64,000 nucleotides of DNA from Saturnia japonica (lineage: Eukaryota > Arthropoda > Insecta > Lepidoptera > Saturniidae): assembly GCA_033032175.1 (NCBI GenBank), contig CM065321.1:5168501-5232500 (forward strand). The letters are read 5' to 3'. The first letter of the stretch is position 1. Every line of letters starts with the position of its first letter. The notes beneath the pieces are model-generated. The model was given only the letters and a program-made list of their open reading frames with translations, had not been told where the DNA came from and made no database searches. The translations under genes and the position numbers were made by a program. Shown here piece after piece: positions 33,946-45,455 of this stretch.

Positions 33946-34175
33946 ATTCTTAATGCCTATCCATTGAGGATTAACATATGCTTCTTTTGTACAACATTTT
34001 ATTAAAATCGACCGAGGGTTATAAACCCTTATATTATAAAAAAAAAAAATTTTTAGCAAATCTTTTTTACGATTTCTGTAAGTAGGTATATATTGACAAT
34101 TATGGACTGCGTGTCCTATATATCATTTTCAGAATCAGATTCTAATATTATATGTAGAGACAGAACTAAATGATA
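33945..34175 (+). repeat. Repeat family F, fragment
   Basis: CCTATCCATTGAGGATTAACATATGCTTC, then ACATTTTATTAAAATCGACC, corresponds to the units at 24420-25350; joined directly to the MITE fragment on its left. Confidence 0.5.
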
Positions 34176-34479
34176 TATCAATATATATTCCTAATGCTTC
34201 TACTTGGATTGTAAGAAATATATTTCTTTCTTTTCGAGTATACAAAGTTTTATTGGTTTTTACATCTTTACCGAAAAGGAAAGAGATCCTTTCATTTTCA
34301 TCGAGAACATTCGTTATAAGTCAATCGCTTGAAATCTATCGAAAAATCTCCATGGAAATCAAGGGAAGGCGACTTTTGATTAATTAGCGCTATTCTTTCG
34401 TCGCCGCGGCTACCGAGATGGTCGCCATTAATCTGTGTAAAATAATATGGCGGATCGACTTGTCATCTCAGATCCAACG

Positions 34480-34780
34480 TACAGTCTCTTTTTTACCGAC
34501 TTCAACAAAAGACGGGAGGTTACTTAATTCGAATGTATATTTTTTTATGAATGTTATATACCATAACTTCTTTGTTTATGAAGCGATTGGGAGGATTATT
34601 TTTTGTTGGATAAAGGATACCTCAAGGTGGTCCCATTTTAATTTCATGGGCATTGGACTTTCAACTTCGAATACGAGTATATACATTTCAAAATCATTGA
34701 AGTTTGTTTCATTTTGGTTAAAAATTGTCTTTTTGAATAACTTTTTGTATTACTTACTGGATACTATATTCTGGATAAAT
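34480..34780 (+). repeat. Dispersed repeat family H, copy 1
   Basis: Begins TTTTACCGACTTCAACAAAAGACGGGAGGTTA and continues ATAACTTCTTTGTTTATGAAGCG and GATACCTCAAGGTGGTCCCATTTTAATTT. The reverse complement occurs at 51480-51690. The 121-codon frame here is a chance frame within the repeat. Confidence 0.65.
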
Positions 34781-35794
34781 TGAGAAGAGAGAACAAATGT
34801 AGACCGAGTCAGCGACACTGTTTGTTGGAATACCTACAAAAGCTATATTATTTACGGACACCATATATATAAATATATTTAGAACTAACTATAATGTTAG
34901 CGATAAGGGCCCAAGAAAACTCGTGCCTCAGACTGTTAAAACCGCGGCACTAGGGTAGCGTTACCACGTGTGACGTCATCGTTTAATAAATAGAACTCAG
35001 GTGAAAGGTTAATTAATTTTACTAGAATTTCAGTTATAAAATTTAATATATTTCTTCATCACCTATAATAGAATTTTAAAGTCACTATTTCCACAATAAT
35101 TTTAGAAATAATTTTGGAGACATAAATGATTCATAATAAAGAATTCAGAAGACAACCTAATAAAATGAAACCGTGTGTATTTATTGAACGATGACGTCAC
35201 GTTTTCTAATTTGCCGTTACAGATACATAGTACACGGACATAAAACATTTCTACTTCAAAAGATTTCTATTTTCCCATGGAAAAATGATTTTTTTTAGAT
35301 TTGTGTATTTTTAGGTTTTTTTAATAGATTAATTTTATTAAACAATTAAATTTCATTTTTAAGCGTACTGTCAACTGGCAGAGCTCGGATGGTGCGAATA
35401 TGAGGGACCGGCCTTATGAGAATGTCTTATTAATATGAATTAGTTTTCCTTGAGTTTAGCGATGTTTATAATATTGTCTGAAACTATGAATGTTATATAT
35501 TAACATCTTGGAACATAAATTCAAACAACATTAGCTGTCATAACAAAGCCATAAGTGGAACGATCTTCACTTCCATGTCATTAATCCAAATATTACTTGT
35601 GGGGTACTTCGGTATGATGTTTCAAAGAGAATGGTGTTGAAATTATTTGTACTTTAGCGTGTCTGATCTAACGTTATTCGGAGACATAAATTACATATAC
35701 ATAGATATATGTTTGTAAAATTAAATACTAAATAAGGATTTACTGTATTATAAAAAAAAAAAATATGCGTGTGTGTACCAGAGTACACAGGTAA
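34781..35794. other. AT-rich DNA, nothing recognised
   Basis: No open frame, RNA gene or clear repeat. Confidence 0.35.
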
Positions 35795-36820
35795 GAAGTG
35801 AAACTTCTTTACGACATATCATTTTTCTACTATTTGCAACTTCACGAAAATGGGGTAGATAAGGCTTAAGAAAAACAATTTTTTCCGTATTAAATTAAAG
35901 CTATTTTATTATTATAGACATGCATACAATTAATGAGTAATTTATTTTATCATTGTTCTTATTATAATATCATTGCTATTGTTATATTTCATCAATAATG
36001 ATAGCATCATTATTACTATTTTTGTCATTATTAAATATTTTTGTAATTAATGGCTTGTGGTAGCTAAAATATGAAATATATGTTTTACATTCTACATATT
36101 AATATTTATTTCATAACTTAATAAAAATAATTCAAAGCAGATATTTAATGACTTAATCAATTACACATGTTATGAATAAATAATTGGAATTATCTTTTCA
36201 AAGTAATACAATTATATGATGACAGTTAATCTTGTAGAAATGCAACGATTTTATAAAATTAAAAATGAATAAATAAATCATTAAAAACCAATAATTTATA
36301 AAGATGTACGTATACATATTTTTATTTTCCAATCGTGTTTTTGTTTTATTTTGAAATTATTATTTAATTTATATTTTTTATTGTTTTTAGAATTAATAAT
36401 GTTCACTAGATTTACAGTCATATTTATTAATACTTGCTAATTTTAACAGATTTATATACATTCACTGATACTTACAATCAAAAAGTGAGGTTAAACTCAA
36501 ATAAATATTAAAATCATGCTCATACGTGTTGAATTTATAAAACGAAATATATAATCACTCTCACTTTTCTTGTAAATTCACTTAAATTTGAATAAGTCTT
36601 TTTATTTTATCACTTTCAAATTAATATATTGTTATTCTTATTTCAAACCAAACTTCAAAACTAATATATTGTTGTTATTATTATAATATATTACATTATA
36701 TTCTTTACGTCACTATACTAAACTTTGATAAAAAAGATGACGCGTAACGAAAAATTTTACGCGTAACGAAAAAATGTTACACTAAATTTTTTTCCAACCC
36801 CGATAAAGAAGTTTCACTTC
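35795..36820. mobile_element. Terminal-inverted-repeat element, about 1.03 kb, AT-rich core
   Basis: The left end GAAGTGAAACTTCTTTACG and the right end (complement GAAGTGAAACTTCTTTATCG) are near-identical inverted ends. The right arm has a direct repeat of ACGCGTAACGAAAAA at about 36739-36775, a phrase I recall from lepidopteran repeats. The interior is extremely AT-rich with no coding. The ends resemble the AGAAGTGAAACCTT phrase at 228-245 and 32283-32298. Confidence 0.6.
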
Positions 36821-36871
36821 AATAACTCCGATAATCTAAGCTCGACTATATCAACCTGCGTTTATATATAA

Positions 36872-37141
36872 CACAGCATAACATAACATATCATCACGCC
36901 TGTATCCCCGAAGGGTTAGGTATACGTGTACTGAATGTACACCCACAGCTCAACGGGTATGTTTTTAGGTTCTATATAATAGGGGGCGAGCCTATTGCCT
37001 TTAATCGGGCACAAAACCAAACTCCGAGCTGTTACTGAGAATTTCATAGAAAAACCCAATAACACTTTGCTCAACCGGGGAACGGAACCCAGGACCTCGA
37101 GTATAGCATTCGTGCTTACGACGACTAGGCTAATGAGGACA
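36872..37141 (-). repeat. tRNA-derived SINE (family A), standalone copy
   Basis: Minus-strand order: head with CTCATTAGCCTAGTCG and GGGTTCCGTTCC (degraded box B), then the AAACACAGCTCGGAGTTTGG-like body, ATTAAAGGCAATAGG, and the tail ACAGGCGTGATGATATGTTATGTT. It is not inside a recognisable Helitron. Confidence 0.75.
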
Positions 37142-37759
37142 TCAAACACTATAAAGTGGAAAAAGACTTATTAAAATAGGTGCAGTGGTTGCAGACTTTA
37201 CCCTCCACATATACACAAATTGTATGTTAGTATGTATAGATAACATTAATCTATAATTATAAAAACAAGAAACAGTACGTTTTAGTTTAGATTTACGGAT
37301 CTAGTAACTGCTACATATCATTGAGTGAAAGAAAAAACCTTTTGTTTAAACACGCATCCCTATTTAAATGAACAAAACTGTAAAATTGCCGTATAATATC
37401 GATCCGTTTAATAAAATTATTCGCCTCGTTCAAACAATGGAAGAGGGATAACAATACTGAATACCTTCAAATCTCATCTTCAAATATCTCAAGTAAATCT
37501 TAATCCATTCTCCCCCCACCACCGCCTCCCCTTTTGTCAACTAATAACGCGATTGTCAGTCGCCGACAGACGTCTGCAGATATTAATGTCGGTAACGAAA
37601 CGGACCTGTTAGGATAATTTGTGAATAACCCACGGACCATCAACGCGAGTTGACATACTGTTTATGATTTATGTATTACCGTCCCCTTTCTAAGTACGAT
37701 AATTACCTTTAAGTTTTAAACCTAGACCGTGTATTTTTCGTTTTAAAATAATTAACACA
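37142..37759. other. Unassigned DNA
   Basis: 37500-37620 is a GC-richer stretch (CCCCCCACCACCGCCTCCCC, GCCGACAGACGTCTGCAGATATTAATG) with no open frame. Possibly regulatory; no stronger support. Confidence 0.3.
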
Positions 37760-38070
37760 CTAGGTGTACCACAAGGTTATAACCGTGTTAAAATTCGACT
37801 AACTCACCGCAACCCCAAGCCCGGTGAAAGTTACAAAACCTTCTGAGGCTTTAGGGCCCTTACGGCTAACAGTGTAGTCAGTTCGAAAAAAAGACCAACT
37901 CACCACGCCGCCAATGCATCTGTGTAGCCTATCGTAGTTCTCACTTCCCGTAGTTGCCTTCAGGTCGCCAGATTGCTTCACGTTCATGGATACTGCTCCA
38001 CTACTTAGACTCGCAGCGTGAAGTTATCTAGCTTATAACCTTCCGCAATAAATCTATAATAATATAATAG
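37760..38070 (-). mobile_element. Helitron-like element, degraded
   Basis: The minus-strand 3' end CTAG is at 37763-37760. The body phrases TCTGTGTAGCCTATCGTAGTTCTCACTTCCCG and TTCACGTTCATGGATACTGCTCC match 51728-52024. The 5' end is degraded near 38070. Confidence 0.6.
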
Positions 38071-39181
38071 ATTTTTGTTACGTAAGTCGGAAGTTGAGGC
38101 CCTCGCAAACTGCTTTGTCCGCGTGCGCTGGTGTAATCGTTAATAATACGGAAATACAACGTTCTACAATAATATTCTTCCGTAGTATATATAAAAAAAA
38201 GTCTGCGGTAGCATATGCCTATCTCTTATATATAAACCACAATAAGGCATTTTGTGACAAAGATTTATTGAAAATGAAAAAGTGATTTATAAGCATTATT
38301 TTTAGACATGGCATATTAATCTACGAACAAAAGTAAATTCATCATAAAGACAATTTTAAGAAGTTAAATTTTGCATTATAGAGTATGGTATTTGGACACG
38401 TAGTATAGGAGGTAATAAAAAACTTACGTAATATCTACTTGCGAGAAGAACAATTTTTTTTAATCTTTCCAATTCTTTTTTAATCTTTTTTTTAACAATT
38501 CCAGAAAATAGCGCGTTCAAAAAAATAATCTTTCAAGCTTTAAAATATTAAGTATGGATATAGGAAGTATGTTTAAAAGTAATAACAGTGCCTACTTGTT
38601 GATTCTTAGAGGCGCCCCAAGAAGGAAATAATCAACCCTATCGCAATCCCTCGGCGAAACTCGTCGCTAACAATTTATTGCTCAGCCATAAATATTAAAA
38701 ACTTGAGCGCATAAATCTCAGAGTTTTATTAATAAAAGCTTTTGCAAGGAGAGTGGTAAGCCGGGTGCGGGATGACATATGACGACGTAATAATAATATC
38801 TTGTCTTAACCTCTCGAGTTTCAATCAGATGATTTACGAACGGAATATTTACATTATGAATATTATTCTATAGTACTAATTTCATAAATATCTACATATA
38901 ATATTTATGCTTCGAAAGCGGAAAAAAATATGGTGTCACCTTTTTACATACGGCCATTTAATTCCAAACTAAGCAAAGCTTGTACTATCGTAACTAAATA
39001 GCTAATATACATACATATTACATAGATATTTAACACCCAGACACACGATTCACCACTATACTATTTCCATTTCTTTATTTTCTTAATGACAGTTCTAATT
39101 TGATAGTTGTAGTGTTGTGACCAAATAAGTAATGATATCGATAGCATATATTTACGACAGTGACGATTCATCAGATTTTGA
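38071..39181. other. Unassigned DNA with a GC-richer patch
   Basis: 38590-38820 contains GGCGCCCCAAGAAGG and TTTATTGCTCAGCCATAAATAT; no frame. 38940-39060 resembles the SINE-like unit at 55900-56060 (ATTTAATTCCAAA... CACCCAGACACACGATT). Confidence 0.3.
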
Positions 39182-39185
39182 TTAA

Positions 39186-39212
39186 AATAAATAAATAAAT
39201 AAATAAATAAAG
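39186..39212 (+). repeat. (AAAT)n microsatellite
   Basis: Seven tandem AAAT units. Confidence 0.9.
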
Positions 39213-39629
39213 ATTACCTGTCGTTATAATTATTTCGTTTCATTGTTGAGTACTTACATATACCTACTTATTTTACAACAGCTTCGAAAACATTTTGAAG
39301 AAGTTGGCATTATCAATCAAGAATTAATACGTGTAACATCTTGTAATGAAATATAATATTAGTTAATAAATTTGTACAAAAGTATCCAGCAGTAGTTTAG
39401 TTTCTTACATTTTGTAAAAAAATATCGGATCTGTCATCGTGTTACGTTTATCGATATAGCTCCATCCCTATCAGTTTCTCCGACTCCGGTGTAACCTTGT
39501 ACGTGTGTAAACGTCATATTTTTATAAAATAACGCATACATAATGTAAAAAAGACGCTCGTTCAAGTTTTCACAAGAGCTGTCATCAAGAAAATAAATTA
39601 ATGGAAATGGTATAACTCTTGTACTCATC

Positions 39630-39735
39630 ACACAAAAGTAAATCTTGTGCGGGGATTTAACCCGCGATCTCTCGGCTCAATAGTAGGGCTTACTACCATC
39701 ATACCACGAGGTTAGTGTTATTTTTAAAAGGTTTT
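39630..39735 (-). repeat. tRNA-derived SINE head remnant
   Basis: Minus strand: CCTCGTGGTATGATGGTAGTAAGCC (box-A-like), then GGGTTAAATCCCCGC (box-B-like). Related to 55980-56110. Confidence 0.55.
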
Positions 39736-40289
39736 TTTTTAATTACGGATTATTACAGATAAAATTACTAAAATTGCATATACGATATACAAATATATTG
39801 ATAATGATATGGATATAACAATAAAATAACATTGACCTTTTAGAAGTCGACTTTTGTATCATGAAATTGCATCGCATTTAATTAATTGTATTGTGGTATG
39901 TATTGGGTTGTACAAATAACATCTTCCCAGCTGAGTAACGAACGAGAAAATGACGAAATCGAGGTGGTAGAGCTGTACAGTCCGACTGGCTCACGACCAT
40001 CATTGATATGGTGAAAGTCCTATAGTGATTTCGCTTATGCGAGTTGCGTTTTGGGATCATTGGTCCAGATTCTATTTACGCAGGTCAGCAGATTCTTCCT
40101 TTCTTTTCGCGACCTACCCCTTTCTCTTATTCCAGCAATATGTAATGCAATTATAATCATGGTCTGGTCTAATCTGAGGCCTTTAGTATGTAGTGTAGGC
40201 CCGGATGAAAACAAGCACTGTAGTATTTTACTATAGCATATGCTGAGCTGAGGTTCTTTTTGATCTTGAGCGCGGCATGTGTATGGCAA

Positions 40290-40405
40290 CGTTACAATGT
40301 TATAAATTAAATTAGTAATACTTTATTGTAATCTTGTATTTAATGTGTGTTGTATTAAATATGTCCGTATTTTCATTATCGAATAAATGTTCTTTCTTTC
40401 TTTCA
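40290..40405 (+). repeat. LINE 3'-tail-like sequence
   Basis: Ends AATAAATGTTCTTTCTTTCTTTC, a phrase typical of LINE 3' tails in Lepidoptera. No coding part is identifiable upstream. Confidence 0.4.
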
Positions 40406-40640
40406 TGACAGCGGTGACCGTCGATTGATTTAGATCTCTCGGTGGTCGTCATTGTGTTTAGATTGTGTTGTGCTCATCATCAGGGACAGAACCGTCAATG
40501 TGCCAAGCTATTTTATATATTTAAAAAATATATTACAGCTGTGACTGACGTGGGCGATAAAACGATAAATAGTTGATCTCTCGTTGGTAGCCACTGTTTC
40601 TGAATTTTACTGTGCTTGCCATCAGGAAAAGGTCTTTTCA
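40406..40640 (-). repeat. Two adjacent fragments of SINE-like family D
   Basis: GGTGACCGTCGATTGATTTAGATCTCTCGG... GCTCATCATCAGG and, again, GGGCGATAAAACG... ATCTCTCGTTGGTAGCCACTG... GCTTGCCATCAGG. Related sequences are at 45043-45230, 56505-56725 and 57510-57590. Confidence 0.5.
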
Positions 40641-41489
40641 TATTACTTTACCGTGATGTTATGAAGAAAAATAGCGTGGCGGATCGAAGGACAGTTTATA
40701 CTACTAATAATTTATATTATAATTTTGACAAACAATTATTTACTTAATACGTATGTATATAGCCTTTTTAAGTTTATATAAAGACTAGTGGTGTGCCCGC
40801 GGCTTCGCATGTGTTATTACGCAATATTATTTTCATCCTTTAATTGTATTGTTACTCATATTACTGACAATTCGTGTAGCCTCTTGATTGAGCAATAATT
40901 TATGCCATATTTCAAAATTTCATCAAAATCTGTTGGCAAGTTTTTTTTTATTTCTAAAAGTATTATTGATGACTCTAATATCTAACCTATTAATTATTAT
41001 AGAATGATATAATTACTTGCGCTTCTCATCTTCAAAATGTATTTAAAATCAACAAATTGAATTTTTCGCGGACGGATGCTAGTGTTTCTATTAAATGGAA
41101 AACTGTAATTATTTCCTTAATATTGCAAGAGAATTTTTTTTTTATTTATACCCATAAATTTATTACTTATAATACTTTACTACTGACAAACTTTAAACGA
41201 AGTTACCGTTTTATCATGGTATCCGTTGTAAATGCTTCACAGTCCACACGTTTCTACGTCGCGTTGGTGCGTTGCCGTCACTGGAACAATCTGAACAATG
41301 AACCTTTCAGTTGGTCCCTACCGCGGCCGACGCGCGACGCTTTTGTCATCGTCCTACCGGGAACAGTAAATGGAACGGTTTAGGGATCCCTACCTGGATA
41401 TTTTCCATAAATCGAATGGAACAAAGTTTAGCGTATGTTTTATAAATTGTAAATGATTATAATATAATATTATATTAATATTTTTGTTT
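40641..41489. other. Mixed repeats and a GC-rich island
   Basis: 40785-40830 is a Helitron-end-like phrase (ACTAGTGGTGTGCCCGCGGCTTCGC). 40850-41060 is a family F fragment. 41225-41390 is GC-rich (GTCGCGTTGGTGCGTTGCCGTC, CCGCGGCCGACGCGCGACGC) with a 50-codon open stretch but no recognised domain or clear splice sites. Confidence 0.35.
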
Positions 41490-41756
41490 AAATATTTAAC
41501 TTTTGTTTATTAATTTATATAAATAAATAAAATTGAAGTGTCTGTTTATAATGTGAAAATAGCTTATTTTTACAATCAAAACAACCCATTTTTTAAATTT
41601 TGTTCTGTCTGTCTGTTTGTTTCGGCTAATCTTTGAAATGAAATTTTTTTGAAACGGTTGGATCGAATTTGACGGGTCTCATAGTGTGTCAAAAGGTATC
41701 TAGATTCGCACGTGTGCCCGAATGACGACATTCTATAGTCCATTTGAGAGCAGCTG
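41490..41756 (+). mobile_element. Helitron-like non-autonomous element, family G, copy 2
   Basis: TGTTCTGTCTGTCTGTTTG, GCACGTGTGCCCGAATGACGACATTCTATAGTCC and GAGCAGCTGCGG match 25730-26207. The 3' CTAG end is lost where the next element begins. Confidence 0.5.
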
Positions 41757-42254
41757 CGGACATTATAAAGCTCAAGAGTTCGTCTTTTATGTTTGTTTTT
41801 TTGAACGCACTGATCTCTGGAACCACAGGTCAGACTTGAAAAAATCTCTTTGAACTTTACAGAATGTTTATTGAAGAAGGTTATATAACATCATACTATG
41901 ACCCTCGAGAGTGGAGCAGTAACAGTGAATGTCAAGCAACATGGGAAGCAAACATAACATACATACATTACACATACAATAGCGGGAGAGTCTATTGCTA
42001 TTAATTGCACAGCCAAACCCCGAGAAACTATTGTGAATTTCATAAATAAACAATAACACATTGATCGACCTGACAATCGAACTTAGTACCTAGCATAGCA
42101 TAGTCGCGTTTAAGATCACTGGGCTAATGAGGCAGTTATGAAGTTGTGAACTATCAATATTAAAGCGATAAACTGTATCTATATCGTGCTTTTTGAAACA
42201 TAAAATACACCACTTTGTAAATTGTACCCGTGCGAAGCTGAGGTGGGTCGCTAG
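41757..42254 (+). mobile_element. Helitron-like element C carrying a SINE
   Basis: The 5' part is CATTATAAAGCTCAAGAG, ACGCACTGATCTCTGGAACCACAGGTC and AGAGTGGAGCAGTAACAGTG, the widespread lepidopteran Helitron type. A SINE in the opposite orientation follows (41945-42134). The 3' terminal module then ends CGGGTACAATTT-complement and CGACCC-complement with CTAG at 42251-42254, followed by T. The 3' module plus SINE is shared with 17451-17804 and 46714-47070. Confidence 0.65.
41945..42134 (-). repeat. tRNA-derived SINE (family A) inside Helitron C
   Basis: Minus strand: ACTGCCTCATTAGCCCAGTGATC, AAGTTCGATTGTC, then TTTATTTATGAAATTC and ATTAATAGCAATAG. The tail is short. ACTTCATAACT precedes the head, as in the other composite copies. 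Confidence 0.65.
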
Positions 42255-42639
42255 TAATTAAAATACAATTTACGAGTTTTGATTTAAGTTATTCCTTTAA
42301 CAAGTGATAAGTATATTGTATAGTTTACATGAAATAGAAAATTAGACACATTACTGTTTTTATTAAAGTAACTGACTGTAGAATTATTAACATTTCACAA
42401 GTTATTTACTATTTCAATTTTATAAATTTACGTAATTATAATTTCACTATAAGTAATTAATTAGTAAACTGATTTTGAAAATAAGATTACTTTTATGTTT
42501 TAATTTGTAATTGGTTTCATAAAGACTGTGATGTAACGTGAACATAAATATAAACTGGGATAAATATCGAGAGTTAATTAATTGGTACTGGCGGTCTGCC
42601 AATGCTCGAAAATAGACCAGCGACTTTTTGATTAAAGAA
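42255..42639. other. AT-rich DNA, nothing recognised
   Basis: No supported feature. Confidence 0.35.
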
Positions 42640-43300
42640 TATTATCCGTTTTGCATTGGCAGTATGAACGTAGGCAATGAATATTATATCACTTGCTGTC
42701 ACTTCACTGAGTGTCAATGTCAATGTTTTGGGGGTTAGGAGGAACTTAGGTTCAATGGCACTAATCAGAGGAGTATCCGCTGTATCTACTATTTTAATGA
42801 ATTTACTGTATTAATTAATGTTGAAGAAGCGAAAGATGTATGCCAAGATCGTAGCGGGTGGACGGATGTGGTCTCTGCCTACCCCGTTGAGAAATAGGTG
42901 CGATTTATGTATGTATTGTATGTAAAACAAATCTGTCTATATAAATAAAATTATTGAGGTATGACATTGTGCGTGCATCACGCAAAAACTACTGGATGTA
43001 TTTTGTTTTACAACTTAGAGACTGGATCTTTGTCAAAAAAAGTTATTATCATGATATCTTCACTAAATTTTATGTTATTAAAGTTTTAAGAAACTAAGAT
43101 TTTTATATGCATTACGGGTTCTTCTATCTTTAACGTAAGCGAAGTCGCGAGAACAGCAAATTTATAAATTGTAGTTTTCTTTACTCCTTCTCCACATCTC
43201 CACTTTAACTATGTCTAATCTCACAGTCCTCCGTATGTGCATTATGCTTAAAAATTATACCGAATTTTCTCCTCACATATTAATATATAGATAAGCGAAA
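42640..43300 (-). repeat. Dispersed repeat, partner of 14331-14690
   Basis: The reverse complement of the two blocks described at 14331-14690. Between them lie CTACCCCGTTGAGAAATAGGTGCGATTTATGTATGTATT (about 42880-42920, a SINE-tail-like phrase) and CATTGTGCGTGCATCACGCAAAAACTACTGG (about 42966-42997). It is probably a longer copy, or a copy with an insertion. Confidence 0.6.
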
Positions 43301-45042
43301 ATATAATGATATGTTAGTGTAAACATTATTTTATTAATAAAAAAATAAAATATCATAAAAATAGAATTTATAAATATATCTGCAGATAATCAAAAAGATT
43401 GTCGCGCGGTGGGAATATCACATTTCCTCTACACATCCTTCGCCTATGTACTCTGTGGCACGTCCCATTGATTGAGTGACACACAAACTCACTTAGCGCG
43501 TTCGAATGTATGTAAATGATACGCAACAAAGTGTCACTCGAATCTCGATACACGTCATCGGATTTATCTTCACACGTGTTCTCTTTGAATTGCGACGTTA
43601 ACTATTATTGTTATCATTATTTGATTTTCTTATACAAGTTACTCTAGTATATAAGATAACATTATAAACCTAACCTAACCTAAATTTATTTAATAAAAAT
43701 AGTAAGTTTTTTTATTATTATTACAAATTTTGCAATAATAAAAGCGTATACAAATATAATTATGTTATGGCTTCAAAAAGTTTTTGTTTAAAGAGTATTA
43801 TTATACCAAAAATTATAAATCACGAACATTACAAAATAAATGAATATGATATACAAGGTATACAAAAAAAAACCAGAAAGTCTATTTTAAAAGTCTTTTT
43901 ATTCGTACAATATAGTACTGAGATGTATTCATATTATAAAAGTTTTGGAGAGAAACTACACAATATCGTAGCCGTAGTCATTCAACGACTATGTTGTCTA
44001 CGCCGTAGCGCTACGGCGTAGCATGTATTTTTATTGCCACGACACAAAGAAAATGCGATACGCTCTCGCTGAATGCAAAACGTACAGCTACAAAATTATA
44101 GCATTATGGATACGCCAAGTATTAATAATAAATAAATAAATAATCCATACACACATGGATAAATTTAGAGGATAGCAAAAAAAGTGGTATAAAATAAAAT
44201 ATAATGGATATTTGAAACCATTAAGCTTATTATTTATATTTTGATCACTATTCCTTAATGTAAAATAGCAAACGTCGAAAAAACAAATGATCAAATGACA
44301 AATATTAACCAACTTAAGAAAAAAAATACAGATATTTTTTTGTACTTATTTCTTTAAGAAGTGGCACATAAATTACATTTCATAATAATTATACCTAACG
44401 ATAACGATATGTGTGTATTAGATTTTTTTTTATAAGTATTGGGTAAGTTGTGTTTAATAACATGTATGCCATACGTGTGTGTATGTGTGATTATTATTTG
44501 ACTAATCGTTAACCTAATAAGTACTTAATATTACCCCCTCTGTTTCCTATCTCTTTGGCATACCCCTAATCAAGTTTCAATAAAATTTTAAGGGATTGAA
44601 TTATGTGGTCCAAAAATAACGATGACGAAAATATATTTTACTAACAAGTAAGAAGCGCCGTATATTTACAATCTCTATAACTAACAAGAGAGCTGTTAGA
44701 TTTCAGTTAATAATATTTATTTCCGAACCATAAAAGAACCATTTGATTTGGAAAAATGTTGTATACTGCTCCATTGCTTTATACATCAATGGCTGCATAC
44801 TTTGACGGAATGAATGTAAATGACAGTATGGCATTGTGAGGCGATACGATAACGCTTTTATTATTATTAGCTACCGTCAAGAGGGGAACACGATAAAAAG
44901 AACGAAGCGAGAATGATAACAACACGATCAGTGGTATTTTGAAGCAGAATGTTTAGTAAAGTCATGTCTATTGAGTTGATTTTCCATTGTTAATTTAACT
45001 CCTAATACTCTCTAAATATTTTTTTATAGTGGCACGTCAAAC
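43301..45042. other. AT-rich DNA with a perfect palindrome
   Basis: No gene supported. Includes the 24-bp palindrome listed separately, a short (CCTAA)3 run at 43673-43687 and an (AAAT)n-like run near 44127-44142. Confidence 0.35.
43998..44021. repeat. 24-bp perfect palindrome
   Basis: CTACGCCGTAGC followed by its exact reverse complement, with no spacer. It is preceded by looser CGTAGCCGTAGTC/GACTATG symmetry at 43969-43994. Confidence 0.85.
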
Positions 45043-45235
45043 TATGCCTGACGGTAAGTGCACTATAATTCAATAACAGTGGTGACCACCGAGAGATTAG
45101 TAATCGATCACCAGTCGTAGCTGTCATGCCGGGCTGAGTAAATAGAAACTGGATATGCACCGGTTGATCCCGAAACTCTATGACGGACTTTTGCACTATA
45201 TGCATGGAGGTCGCGACTCAGGACTTTACAGCCTT
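45043..45235 (+). repeat. SINE-like dispersed repeat, family D
   Basis: TGCCTGACGGTAAGTGCACTATAATTC, GTGACCACCGAGAGATTAGTAATCGAT, CCGGTTGATCCCGAAACTC. Matches 56505-56725 over most of its length, including TGCACTATATGCAT/TCACTACATGCAT. Confidence 0.6.
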
Positions 45236-45320
45236 CTAATATAGTATAATAAATAAATAAATAATAATAATACATAAATAAATAAAAAATAACTAGTAAA
45301 TAAATAATATTACCTATTGA

Positions 45321-45455
45321 CTAGACTTGGCTCCACGGTTTCATCCGTCTTAATTTTATTCAACCAACTGTCCACCGTGCTGAAGCCAATGCACCCGTGT
45401 AGCAAGCACATCGTTTTTCTCACTTCCCGTACTTGCTTACTTGCTAGATCGGTTG
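45321..45455 (-). mobile_element. Helitron 3' fragment
   Basis: Begins CTAGACTTGGCTCCACGGTTTCATCCG (inverted 3' end) and continues TGTAGCAAGCACATCG... TCTCACTTCCCGTACTTGC, as at 51785-51850. Confidence 0.55.

Noticed and set aside
34418..34783. 121-codon open frame
   Set aside because: Overlaps repeat family H, whose inverse copy is at 51480-51690, and the composition is not coding-like.
41057..41383. 108-codon plus-strand frame ending in a GC-rich stretch
   Set aside because: The first half is family F repeat, no domain was recognised, and no splice sites support the GC-rich part; left as an island only.
43673..43687. (CCTAA)3, complement of the insect telomere unit TTAGG
   Set aside because: Three units are expected by chance in AT-rich DNA; there is no telomeric array.
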